Position numbers and translations under genes: made by a program | DNA from: Oscillospiraceae bacterium | GTDB taxonomy: Bacteria > Bacillota > Clostridia > Oscillospirales > Ruminococcaceae | Assembly: GCA_018380115.1 (NCBI GenBank) | Contig: JAGZUF010000002.1 | Span: 1 to 64,000, forward strand | DNA length: 64,000 nt | Direction: 5' to 3' | Shown here: one piece after another, positions 17,541 to 25,569 of the stretch | Layout: the number at the start of each line of letters is the position of its first letter | How positions within the stretch are numbered: the first letter of the stretch is position 1 | Notes under the pieces: generated by a model | The model's input: only the letters and a program-made list of their open reading frames with translations | What the model was told of the DNA's origin: nothing | Database searches by the model: none

Positions 17541-18269
17541 TCACAGGCAGGCTGCGCGCACCGCTTCGTACAGCCCTGCGCCATCCGCAATGCGGTACAC
17601 CACGGCATTCTCTGTTTTTGCCTGCACAAAGGCGGCCTGCGGTGTCAGGCACACTACCTGCGCCGCATTGCCTGTGCGCAGGGTGACGTAAAACGCCTGC
17701 TGCCCAGGTGCATCCGGCAGGTTTTCGCGCAGTGTGGGCGTGCGCGCGGCGCTGCACAGTGCCTGCAGAATGGCGCTTGCCCCCTCCTGCGTCACGGTAA
17801 GCCTGCGCGCCTCTGCCGGCACCTGCCCCATTTGGGCCGCTGGCTGTGTCTGTGCCGTGCCGGCCTCATTTTCCATGGCGGCCTGCTCGCTCTGCGCCTT
17901 GTTTGCCTCGGCGTTCGCCTGCGCCTGGGTAGAGGGCGCAAAGATAAAGGCATCCTGCGCGCTGAGCACTGAGACAGACACGCCCGTGCCCCCGGCCGCA
18001 CCGGCAGCCAGCACGGGGCGCGGCAGGTACAGCGCCGCGCCTGCGCCCACGCACAGCCCAAGGCAGATACCCAGCGCCGCAAGCCCCTTTTTCTGCTTTT
18101 TTACGAGACGCACCGCCAGCAGCGCCGCCAGCAGAACGGCCATCAGCACCGTGCCCACCAGCGCAAGGCGCAATGCCTTATTCAGCCCCGGCTGCAGAAG
18201 CTGCAGAAGCTCCGGCTTCTGGCGCGCCCACAGCATGGAGAGGGCGGATACAATTTCGTCCCAGCTCAT
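17541..18269 (-). CDS. Membrane-anchored protein of unknown function in the leg operon
   Basis: 242 residues. Two hydrophobic helices (about 32-55 and 62-85, LALVGTVLMAVLLAALLAVR and LAALGICLGLCVGAGAALYL) flank a short basic loop KKQKKG. They are followed by an Ala/Gln-rich linker and a C-terminal ~100-residue domain. ATG at 18269 has AAGGAGGAA upstream and overlaps the legG stop by four bases, so the two are translationally coupled. No family recognised. Tight coupling to legG suggests an envelope-polysaccharide role, perhaps a scaffold or chain-length factor, but no motif supports this. Confidence 0.8.
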   Translation of the reverse strand: MSWDEIVSALSMLWARQKPELLQLLQPGLNKALRLALVGTVLMAVLLAALLAVRLVKKQKKGLAALGICLGLCVGAGAALYLPRPVLAAGAAGGTGVSVSVLSAQDAFIFAPSTQAQANAEANKAQSEQAAMENEAGTAQTQPAAQMGQVPAEARRLTVTQEGASAILQALCSAARTPTLRENLPDAPGQQAFYVTLRTGNAAQVVCLTPQAAFVQAKTENAVVYRIADGAGLYEAVRAACL

Positions 18270-19456
18270 GCCTGTTCCTCCTTGCAGGGGGCGTCGTAAA
18301 AGGTTTTCGGCCGGCCAAAGGCAGGGCTTTGGGCCCATTGCTCCAGCGCCGCCGTAATGCGCGCCGCTGTGGGGCCGCCGTCGTATGGGCTTTTTGCCCC
18401 GGCGGCCTTCTGGCGGAAGGCTGGGCTCAGCGCCGTTTCCAGCGCGGCGCGGATGCCGGCCTCGTCCGCTTCACAGCACAGCACATTGGCGCAGATGATG
18501 CGCCCTTTCTGCCGCGCGCCGATATTTACAGCAGGCACGCGGAAGGTGGGCGTCTCCACCACGCCGGAAGAGGAATTGCCCACCACAGCCGCCGCATACT
18601 TCATGGCCGAAAGATAGCGCAGCACGCCAAGGCTTGTAAAAGCAACCCAACTGCCAGGCTTTTGCGCGCACGCCTCGTCGATAAGGGCGTTGATGGCCGC
18701 GCCGCCCGCGTCCGCATTCGCTTTGGTAAAGATGACGTCCAGCCCGTCAAAGCTTTCCAGCGCGCGCAAAAGCGCCCGGAACTGCGCGGCGGGGCTGGCG
18801 CCGCCCGCCGTTTCGGGGTGATAGGTGACAAGGGCATAGGGCCGCGCCAGCGAAAGGCCCAGGCTCTGGGCAAGGGCGTCTTTTCCCAAAAGCGGCAGGC
18901 TGCGGATGTTCTCGTCGCCAAGGCCGCCCACGCAGTGCACCGTCTCGGGCGCCTCGCCCATGCGCACCACGCGCGCGGCATATTCCTCACACGCAGGGAA
19001 ATGAAGCGAGGCCATTTTTGTCAGGCAGTGGCGGAAATAATCGTCCGCTGCACCAAGGGTGACGTCCCCGCCGGAAATATGCGCCAGCGGAATGCCCAAA
19101 AGCGCCGCCGCCTGCCCTGCGGCAAATATCTCGTACCGGTCGCCCAGCACCAGCACCATGTCCGGCCGGTGGGCGGTGAAATATTCAATGAACTGTTCCA
19201 GCGCATAAGCCGTCGTCCTGGCAGTGGCCAGCGCTGTGCCCGTGCCGAATTTCAAAATGGGGATGCGCGCAGCGATGGGCACGCCGTCCTCCTCTATTTC
19301 CCGCACCGTCATGCCGAACTCCTGCGCAAGGTGCGCGCCCGTCACCACAAGGCGCACGGCCAGCACATCGCTTTGCGCCAGCGATTTCACAACGCCGCGC
19401 AGCAGGCCGTATTCGGCGCGCGTGCCTGTTACCACACACACGGTCTTTTTTTCCAC
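18266..19456 (-). CDS. legG: UDP/GDP-sugar 2-epimerase, hydrolysing (LegG/NeuC family)
   Basis: 396 residues, the usual NeuC/LegG length. It removes the nucleotide from the diamino-sugar donor while inverting C2, releasing the mannose-configured precursor for the synthase. N-terminal VVTGTRAEYGLLRGVV, then MVLVLGDRYE (about 95), GGDVTLGAADDYFRH (about 128-142), and AAAVVGNSSSGVVETPTFRVP (about 275-295). Start is GTG at 19456 with AAAGGGGG 8 bases upstream. With ptmE and legB present, a GDP-linked substrate (LegG) is more likely than UDP-GlcNAc. Confidence 0.92.
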   Translation of the reverse strand: MEKKTVCVVTGTRAEYGLLRGVVKSLAQSDVLAVRLVVTGAHLAQEFGMTVREIEEDGVPIAARIPILKFGTGTALATARTTAYALEQFIEYFTAHRPDMVLVLGDRYEIFAAGQAAALLGIPLAHISGGDVTLGAADDYFRHCLTKMASLHFPACEEYAARVVRMGEAPETVHCVGGLGDENIRSLPLLGKDALAQSLGLSLARPYALVTYHPETAGGASPAAQFRALLRALESFDGLDVIFTKANADAGGAAINALIDEACAQKPGSWVAFTSLGVLRYLSAMKYAAAVVGNSSSGVVETPTFRVPAVNIGARQKGRIICANVLCCEADEAGIRAALETALSPAFRQKAAGAKSPYDGGPTAARITAALEQWAQSPAFGRPKTFYDAPCKEEQA

Positions 19457-19486
19457 AGCACATGCCCCCTTTGCCGGGCACCCGGC

Positions 19487-20482
19487 TCACAGCTCTATTT
19501 TTTCATCCTCGGCAAAATCGCGCTTTGCCGTTTTGCCCAGCACATCGTACCACCGCATGGGGCTGATGCCGTCGCCCGGGCGCTTTACGGTGAGGTTCTC
19601 CTGCGTGAACGCTTCACCCTTTTTGATGTCCCGCTTTGCAAGGATGCTCTTGCGGGCGATAGGCTTGTTTTTGGCCTCGCTTTTTGTCACGTGCTTGCGG
19701 CCGTCGCCCAGCGCAAGCTCTGTTCTGCGCACGGCAGCCACCATGGCGGCAAGCTCCTCCGGCGAAAGGCTGGCCTTATGATCCGGCCCGGGCAGGGCCT
19801 TATCCAGCGTAAAGTGCTTTTCTATCACCACGGCGCCCAGCGCGGCGGCGGCAATGTCCGCCTCAATGCCCGCCGTGTGGTCGGAATAGCCCACCGGCAG
19901 GCCGAACTGCTCGCGCAGATCCTGCATGGCAAGCAGGTTCGCGTCCTCGATGGGCGTGGGGTACTCGGTGTTGCAGTGCAAAAGTGTAATAGGCCCTGCG
20001 CCGCCGTCCTCCAGAACAGAAAGCGCGTCCTCTATCTCGCTGAGCATGCTCATGCCGGTGGAGAGGATAACGGGCTTTTTTGTGGCCGCTATCTTTTCCA
20101 GATACGGCAGGTTTGTAATCTCGCCGCTGGGCACCTTCCACAGCGGCGTGCCCAGCTGCTCCAGAAAATCGATGCTGTCCAGATCGAACGGAGTGGACAG
20201 ATACGCGATGCCGATGGAATCGCAGTATTCCTTCAGCCGGGCGTGCTCGTCGAAGGTGAGATGGATGCGCTTGCACATTTCAAGCTGGCTTTCCGCCTCG
20301 CCCGTCTCCGCCTTCTGGTATTCGGCCTTTTCGGCAAAGCGGCTGATAACCAGCTCCGGCTTTGCGGTTTGGAATTTTACGATATCGGCTCCGGCGGCCT
20401 TTGCCGCATCGGCCAGCTGTTTTGCCATGGCAAGGCTGCCGTTGTGGTTCACGCCGGCCTCGGCAATGATGAGGATGCTCAT
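19487..20482 (-). CDS. legI: N,N'-diacetyllegionaminate (nonulosonate) synthase
   Basis: 331 residues. It condenses phosphoenolpyruvate with the 6-carbon amino sugar to the nonulosonic acid. The TIM-barrel NeuB domain begins ILIIAEAGVNHNG and contains VKFQTAKPE, YLSTPFDLDSIDFL and PVILSTGMSMLSEI. The C-terminal ~60 residues form the antifreeze-like SAF domain (ILAKRDIKKGEAF; RPGDGISPM). GGAAAGGGG precedes the ATG at 20482. Sits 16 bases downstream of ptmE and 30 upstream of legG. Confidence 0.95.
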   Translation of the reverse strand: MSILIIAEAGVNHNGSLAMAKQLADAAKAAGADIVKFQTAKPELVISRFAEKAEYQKAETGEAESQLEMCKRIHLTFDEHARLKEYCDSIGIAYLSTPFDLDSIDFLEQLGTPLWKVPSGEITNLPYLEKIAATKKPVILSTGMSMLSEIEDALSVLEDGGAGPITLLHCNTEYPTPIEDANLLAMQDLREQFGLPVGYSDHTAGIEADIAAAALGAVVIEKHFTLDKALPGPDHKASLSPEELAAMVAAVRRTELALGDGRKHVTKSEAKNKPIARKSILAKRDIKKGEAFTQENLTVKRPGDGISPMRWYDVLGKTAKRDFAEDEKIEL

Positions 20483-20498
20483 GGCTGTGCCCCTTTCC

Positions 20499-21542
20499 TT
20501 ATGTGTTTTCCATGCGCCGGCGCATGGCGTCCAGCTCTTCCATCTGGCCCATGTCCATCCAGCAGTGCTCGCTGACGGGGTACACCCCCACGCGCAGGCC
20601 CGCCGCGCGCACCTTATCCAAAATATCGGTGAACAGCGCGGGCCTGCCAGGCTCTACCATGTCGATGACCTGCGGCTCCACCACATACACGCCCGTGTTC
20701 GTGAGAAAGTTCATCTCCGGTTTTTCGCGTATCTCGCGCACCTCTTCCTTTTCGCCCAGCTCCACCACGCCGTAAGGGATGGTAAAGTGCTTCACGGCGC
20801 ACACCATGGTGACGGCATTGCCGTGCGCCCTGTGATACTGGTAGAGGTCCCCGAAATCGGCGTCGATGAGGATATCGCAGTTTGTGAAGAAAAACGTCTG
20901 CGTCACGCGGCCCTTCAGAAGGCTCAGGCCCCCGCCGGTGCCCAGGGGCTCGTCCTCATCGGCGTATTCTACGGTGTAATCCTTTTCTAAATCGTTGAAA
21001 TACGATTTGATCATATTCTTTTTGTAGTTTACCACCAGAATGATGCGCTTGCACCCAACATCCGTGAAGCGGTGGATGATGTGCTCGGCAATGGGCAGCT
21101 CGCCCACGGGGATAAGGGGCTTTGGCAGTATTTTTGTATACGGGTACAGCCTTGTTCCAAGGCCGCCGGCCATCATCACCACAGGCAGGTCTGCGCGCTT
21201 GCGCGTGTCGATGTCCAGGCCCGCAGCAAACTCCACATCCTCAATGCGCCCCTGCTTATCCAGAAGGGGAACGGCGCCGATGGCCTTTTCCAGCATCAGG
21301 CGCTTTGCCTCGCGCCGCCGCTCTATGGGCAGGCTTTTGGGCGAATAGTTTGCCATATCGCGCACAGGGCCCGTCAGGGCGCCGCCGCGCAGGATGTACC
21401 GGCGCACGTCCGCGTCCGTCACCACGCCCTGCAGCACGCCGCCCGGCGCCACGAACAGTATGGCGCGGCCCGTATCATTCAGCTGGTGCATGGCATCCAG
21501 CACGGTTTTGTCTTCGCCGATGATAAGCTCGTCGATGCGCAT
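20499..21542 (-). CDS. ptmE: CBS-domain nucleotidyltransferase, PtmE type
   Basis: 347 residues. Residues ~1-115 are a pair of CBS domains (GVVTDADVRRYILRG; MLEKAIGAVPLLDKQGRIED). Residues ~120-345 are an NTP_transferase domain with MMAGGLGTRLYPYTKILPKP and the metal-site FFFTNCDILID. This architecture is that of PtmE, which makes GDP-glucosamine from glucosamine-1-phosphate to start the GDP route to legionaminic acid in Campylobacter. AAAAAGGAGG precedes the ATG. Its presence is the main reason for calling the pathway legionaminate rather than sialate. Confidence 0.9.
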   Translation of the reverse strand: MRIDELIIGEDKTVLDAMHQLNDTGRAILFVAPGGVLQGVVTDADVRRYILRGGALTGPVRDMANYSPKSLPIERRREAKRLMLEKAIGAVPLLDKQGRIEDVEFAAGLDIDTRKRADLPVVMMAGGLGTRLYPYTKILPKPLIPVGELPIAEHIIHRFTDVGCKRIILVVNYKKNMIKSYFNDLEKDYTVEYADEDEPLGTGGGLSLLKGRVTQTFFFTNCDILIDADFGDLYQYHRAHGNAVTMVCAVKHFTIPYGVVELGEKEEVREIREKPEMNFLTNTGVYVVEPQVIDMVEPGRPALFTDILDKVRAAGLRVGVYPVSEHCWMDMGQMEELDAMRRRMENT

Positions 21543-21575
21543 CGCGCTCGCCTCCTTTTTGCCCGCCGCGGCCCC

Positions 21576-22754
21576 TTACAGCGCCAGCAGCGTATCCGCC
21601 ACGCGCCGGGCGTCTTCCTTTGTCAGGCTGGTAGAGCACGGCAGGTTCACGATGCGCGCCAGATAATGGCGCGCCAGCTCTTCGCCGTAGTGCTCGTTCT
21701 TCGGGTAATCCGCCTGGTCCTGAATCAGGCCCCAGATGGGCCGCGTCTGTATCTTTTCCGCAGCCAGCGCGCGGATGATGTCATCGCGGCGCAGCGGGCA
21801 CTCGTCGTACACATACAGGCTGTAAAACCATTTGTTGCAGCGCACGCCCGCACGGAACGGCATAATGCCGTAGCCGTGCCTGCCGTTCAGCCTTTCAAAA
21901 TAGAAATCGTACATTTCGTTTTTATGCGCAATGAAGCCCTCAAGCTGCTCCATCTGCGCGAGGCCCAGCGCGGCCTGCACGTTCGTCAGGCGGTAGTTGT
22001 AGCCCACCTCGTCGTGCATATAGTTCAGCTCGTCCGATTTCGCCTGTGTAGAGAGGTGGCGCGCATGCTCCAGCCAGTCCGGGTGGTTCGACACCACCAT
22101 ACCGCCGGAGCCGGTGGTAATGATTTTGTTTCCGTTGAAGCTGTACACGCCGACATCGCCGATGGTGCCGGCCATTTTGCCCGCATATTCGCCCTCGGTA
22201 TACTTTGTTCCCAGAGCCTCGGTGGCGTCCTCTATCACGGTGAGGCCGTATTTTTTTGCCACACGCATCAATTCGGGCATGGCGGCCATGTTGCCGAACA
22301 CATGCACCACCACCATGGCCTTGATATGCGCGCCCGTGCGCTTGTTGAAGCATTTGCCGCCGCGCAGCTCGGCGTTCTGCGCAAGGTACTCCTCTACCAG
22401 CGTGGGGCAGATGCACAGGCTGTCGCCGCAGCCGATGAAAATGGGCTCGGCCCCGGCATAACGCACGGGGTTCACCGCCGCAATGAAGGTGAGCGTGGGC
22501 ACCAGCACCTCGTCGCCACGGCCCACGCCCGCCATCAGCATGGCAAGGTGCAGGCCGGACGTGCCGGAGTTGCACGCCACCGCGCCGGGCATGCCCACAT
22601 AAGCGGCCACTGCCCGTTCAAATTCCGGCACAAGGCTGCCTCCGGTGGAAACCCATTCGCTCACCACCGCATCGTTCACATAGGCCTTTTCGTTGCCGCT
22701 GAAGTTTGGCACGCTCAGCGGGATGAATTTTTTCTCTGTCATATTCCTGTGCAT
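21576..22754 (-). CDS. legC: PLP-dependent sugar aminotransferase (LegC family)
   Basis: 392 residues, DegT/DnrJ/EryC1 fold. It transfers an amino group to the 4-keto sugar made by LegB. Features: WVSTGGSLVPEFERAVAAYV, CNSGTSGLHLAMLMAGVGRG (PLP phosphate site, about 60-80), VIEDATEALGTKY (Asp that holds the PLP ring), and FNGNKIITTGSGGMV with the Schiff-base lysine (about residue 215). The start at 22754 follows AAGGG; 12 bases later a second ATG is possible. Upstream of ptmE by 33 bases. Confidence 0.93.
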   Translation of the reverse strand: MHRNMTEKKFIPLSVPNFSGNEKAYVNDAVVSEWVSTGGSLVPEFERAVAAYVGMPGAVACNSGTSGLHLAMLMAGVGRGDEVLVPTLTFIAAVNPVRYAGAEPIFIGCGDSLCICPTLVEEYLAQNAELRGGKCFNKRTGAHIKAMVVVHVFGNMAAMPELMRVAKKYGLTVIEDATEALGTKYTEGEYAGKMAGTIGDVGVYSFNGNKIITTGSGGMVVSNHPDWLEHARHLSTQAKSDELNYMHDEVGYNYRLTNVQAALGLAQMEQLEGFIAHKNEMYDFYFERLNGRHGYGIMPFRAGVRCNKWFYSLYVYDECPLRRDDIIRALAAEKIQTRPIWGLIQDQADYPKNEHYGEELARHYLARIVNLPCSTSLTKEDARRVADTLLAL

Positions 22755-22815
22755 CTCTTTCCCTTATATCATATCGGTTCCGTGCTCACGGCGGCCGCCT
22801 TGCGCGGCTGCCCTG

Positions 22816-23472
22816 TCAGGCGTCTGGCCCTGCCCTGCGCAGCGCGGCCAGCCGCGCCCACAGCCCGCGCACATTTTTCAGTACAGCCGCCGCCAGCAGC
22901 GGCACCACCGCCTGCCCCAGCACCCATACTGGGCTTGGCGCAAACCACGAGAAAAAGCTGCGCGGAGCATTGATGGTGATGCTGTGCACCTCAAAGGCAA
23001 GGTTTGTGAAAATGCCAGGGTCCAGCCGCAGGCCATAGATACGGCCCTTGGGCAGCGTAAAGGTATAGCTGCCGTCCGCCTGGCGGTAACCCCATGCGCG
23101 GCGCGTGGCGTCATACTCCTCCTGCTGGGGCGAGGTTTTATAAAAAATGCAGAATTCACCCGGATCTTTGCTGAAGGTGCAGTCCACCGTCACAGTGCGC
23201 ACATAAGCGGGCGAAGGCTCCAGCACCATGCGGGGGTCCGGCGAGGTGGAGATGAAGGTGTCCGGCTGCGTCTGCTGGGTGTCAATAAGGGAAAAGCTGT
23301 TCACATCCAGCTGCGCGGGCACCACATTGCCTATCGCGCGCTGAAAGGCGTCCTCTGCAAAGCTGGCCAGGCACACCAGCACACTGACGGCAAAAAACAG
23401 CACATAACAAAGGGCAATCAGCCTTTTTTCGCTGGCAAGAGCACTGTGTGCCAGCTTTCTCAGCCCCGTCAT
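22816..23472 (-). CDS. Small two-helix membrane protein, unknown function
   Basis: 218 residues. One helix near 18-38 (LIALCYVLFFAVSVLVCLAS) and one near 178-198. Between them is a ~140-residue extracytoplasmic beta-rich domain (YVRTVTVDCTFSKDPGEFCIF; TFTLPKGRIYGLRLDPGIF), a layout recalling polysaccharide co-polymerases but without their coiled coil. It overlaps the preceding GT-C-like gene by four bases. I do not recognise the family. Coupling to the large membrane protein suggests they work as a pair. Confidence 0.8.
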   Translation of the reverse strand: MTGLRKLAHSALASEKRLIALCYVLFFAVSVLVCLASFAEDAFQRAIGNVVPAQLDVNSFSLIDTQQTQPDTFISTSPDPRMVLEPSPAYVRTVTVDCTFSKDPGEFCIFYKTSPQQEEYDATRRAWGYRQADGSYTFTLPKGRIYGLRLDPGIFTNLAFEVHSITINAPRSFFSWFAPSPVWVLGQAVVPLLAAAVLKNVRGLWARLAALRRAGPDA

Positions 23473-25517
23473 ACGATCTTGCCCCCTTCCGGCACGGGCA
23501 CGAACGTCATGCCGCCCTCGTCTTTTTCAATGCGGTAAAGCTGCCAGTCGCCCGCGAGGCCGTCCGAGAACAGATGGCCGTACTGTTCCTTGAAGGCGCC
23601 GTCCAGCTTGCGGATAAAGACGGCCGTGCAGCCCGTCTGGTCGATATATTCGCACACGGTCTCCGGCGTTAAGGGGTGCGAGAGGAAATATTCCACCTGC
23701 TCGTCCGTAAAATCTGCCGGCACATCAATGCTGCGCGTCAGGGTGGTATCCATCCAGTTGCCGCCGCCGAAGCTGTAATCCACATGCACTTCTGGATAAA
23801 ACTCGAAGCTGTCCATGAACCAGCTGATGCCGTTGTCCGGCATGGCGATATAAAACACCCTGTCCTCCTCTGTGAGCAGGGCCTTGGCCTGCTCTACGCT
23901 CTCGGTGTTCTTCGTCCGCTCGGAAAGCGCGCCTGTCAAATCGTTCAGCACCGTCAGTTCCGCAGGCACAAAGGTGGCCACGCGCCAGGCGCACACGCCC
24001 GTCAGCGCCAGCAGCGCCCAATGCATCAGCGCACCCGGCTTCGCACGCCGCAGCGCCGCCGCAAAAATGGCAAGCGCCGCCAGCAGCCAACCTGTATAAT
24101 AGGGGTAGATATAGCGGTTGTAATCCGTCATTTCGGCAGCTTCCGAGAACACATACACATAGGTGAAGCCGATGAAGATATAATATGCGGCAAAGCCCAG
24201 TGTGCTCCACAGGGAAAACCATGCAATCCCCCTGCGCCTGCGGCCCTTTTCCAGCAGAAAAGCCCCCAGCAGAATGGCCAGAATAAGCGCCACCACCACG
24301 GCGCCCGAACCATTGATAATGCGGCCCACGCCGCCGTTCTGGCTACCCACATTGAACATGGTGAGCTTTGTGGAATAAAAGGCCTGCCACATCTCGCCCA
24401 TCACGCGGGAGAACCGCTCGGTGCGCCCAATGCCGAACAGCTCGCCAAGGCCGGTGAGCAAAAGCTGCACCGGGCTCATGTTCCTGTCGCCGCCCAGGTT
24501 CGAGCGGCTGACGCCCAGCGTCATGGCCATGTGCTGGGCCCAGCCAAAATATGTGATAAGCGGCGCCAGCACAAGGCAGGCCGAATACGTCCATTTTGCG
24601 GCCAGGCCGCCCGCCCTTTTCGTAAGGCGCACGCTGTTTTTTGCCTGCACAAAAATAATGTCGAAGCACAAAATGGCCGCCGCCACAAGGGCCAGGGCAA
24701 AGCCGGTATCCTTGGTGATGCTCACGAAGGCCACGCCCATCACGCATGTCCACAAAACGGCGGGCGTCTTTTCCTCCTGCGAAAAATACAGTGCCAGCGG
24801 CGCGCCGAACAGAAGGCCCATGGGCAGGTCTGCATACGCGCTGATATACACCGTCACCATATTAATCTCGCGGAAGTACATCGTCATCAAAAACGGCAGA
24901 AGGCACATCACAGCCGCGGCGGGCACGGCGATGTGCCAGTGTCTGCGCTCCAGCACGGAAAGCCCCGCTGCAAACACGGCGAACATCAGAATATCGTATG
25001 CCGCAAACACCTTCCACTGCACGAACTGTGCGCCCAGAAACTGGAAGGCCTCGTCCAGCATGATAAGGCCGGGCACATAGGTGGTGACGCGCATCTCGCC
25101 GGGGTTATAGGTGTAAAGCTGACCGGTGCTCTTCACCACCTTGGGGGCGAGGCCCCAGAAGCTGAACTCGTCCCACTGGGTGAACACGGGCTGGCGCACT
25201 GCCAAAAGGGCAATGACCGCCACGCCCGCCACCACAAAAAACACCGTGGCCGGGGTGACAAGGGTGCGGAAATCCAGCTGTTTGCGGCGCAGCCAAAGCC
25301 AGCACAGCGCCGCGGCAGCCATGCCGAACCATAAAATGCCCGCGGGCATCAGCTGGTCGATGCATGCCATCACCGAATACCACAGCACTGTGCCGCACAG
25401 CACGGCAAACGGCGCGGCGCCCGCAGGCACCCTCCACTTTTTCGCCGCAAACACGCTCAGCACACACACGGCAAAGAACGTGACAAGGCACTCCAGAAAA
25501 GCCGTCAAAGCGTTCAT
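23469..25517 (-). CDS. Polytopic membrane protein, GT-C glycosyltransferase-like
   Basis: 682 residues with at least eleven hydrophobic helices over residues ~1-540 and a C-terminal extracytoplasmic domain of ~130 residues. The first large outer loop holds VFTQWDEFSFWGLAPK, an acidic motif in the place where GT-C enzymes carry their catalytic DE/ED pair. This fits a lipid-phosphosugar-dependent glycosyltransferase, but the family is not recognised with certainty. Start at 25517 (MNALTAFLE) follows AGAGAGG. In the leg operon between a DUF2142 protein and a small membrane protein. Confidence 0.82.
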   Translation of the reverse strand: MNALTAFLECLVTFFAVCVLSVFAAKKWRVPAGAAPFAVLCGTVLWYSVMACIDQLMPAGILWFGMAAAALCWLWLRRKQLDFRTLVTPATVFFVVAGVAVIALLAVRQPVFTQWDEFSFWGLAPKVVKSTGQLYTYNPGEMRVTTYVPGLIMLDEAFQFLGAQFVQWKVFAAYDILMFAVFAAGLSVLERRHWHIAVPAAAVMCLLPFLMTMYFREINMVTVYISAYADLPMGLLFGAPLALYFSQEEKTPAVLWTCVMGVAFVSITKDTGFALALVAAAILCFDIIFVQAKNSVRLTKRAGGLAAKWTYSACLVLAPLITYFGWAQHMAMTLGVSRSNLGGDRNMSPVQLLLTGLGELFGIGRTERFSRVMGEMWQAFYSTKLTMFNVGSQNGGVGRIINGSGAVVVALILAILLGAFLLEKGRRRRGIAWFSLWSTLGFAAYYIFIGFTYVYVFSEAAEMTDYNRYIYPYYTGWLLAALAIFAAALRRAKPGALMHWALLALTGVCAWRVATFVPAELTVLNDLTGALSERTKNTESVEQAKALLTEEDRVFYIAMPDNGISWFMDSFEFYPEVHVDYSFGGGNWMDTTLTRSIDVPADFTDEQVEYFLSHPLTPETVCEYIDQTGCTAVFIRKLDGAFKEQYGHLFSDGLAGDWQLYRIEKDEGGMTFVPVPEGGKIV

Positions 25518-25569
25518 CCTCTCTGCGTTGGTCTTTTTGCCGCGCGCAGCGCAGCGCAGGGGTGGCGCC

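Noticed and set aside
14801..20482. Sialic acid (N-acetylneuraminate) locus
   Set aside because: neuA/neuB/neuC-like genes alone would allow it, but the PtmE-type nucleotidyltransferase, LegB dehydratase and LegC aminotransferase are not needed for sialic acid and point to legionaminic acid.
18173..20575. A very long open frame on the plus strand opposite legG and legI
   Set aside because: Antisense shadow created by GC-rich third positions. No ribosome site, His/Arg/Ala-biased composition, and both opposite genes are clear family members.
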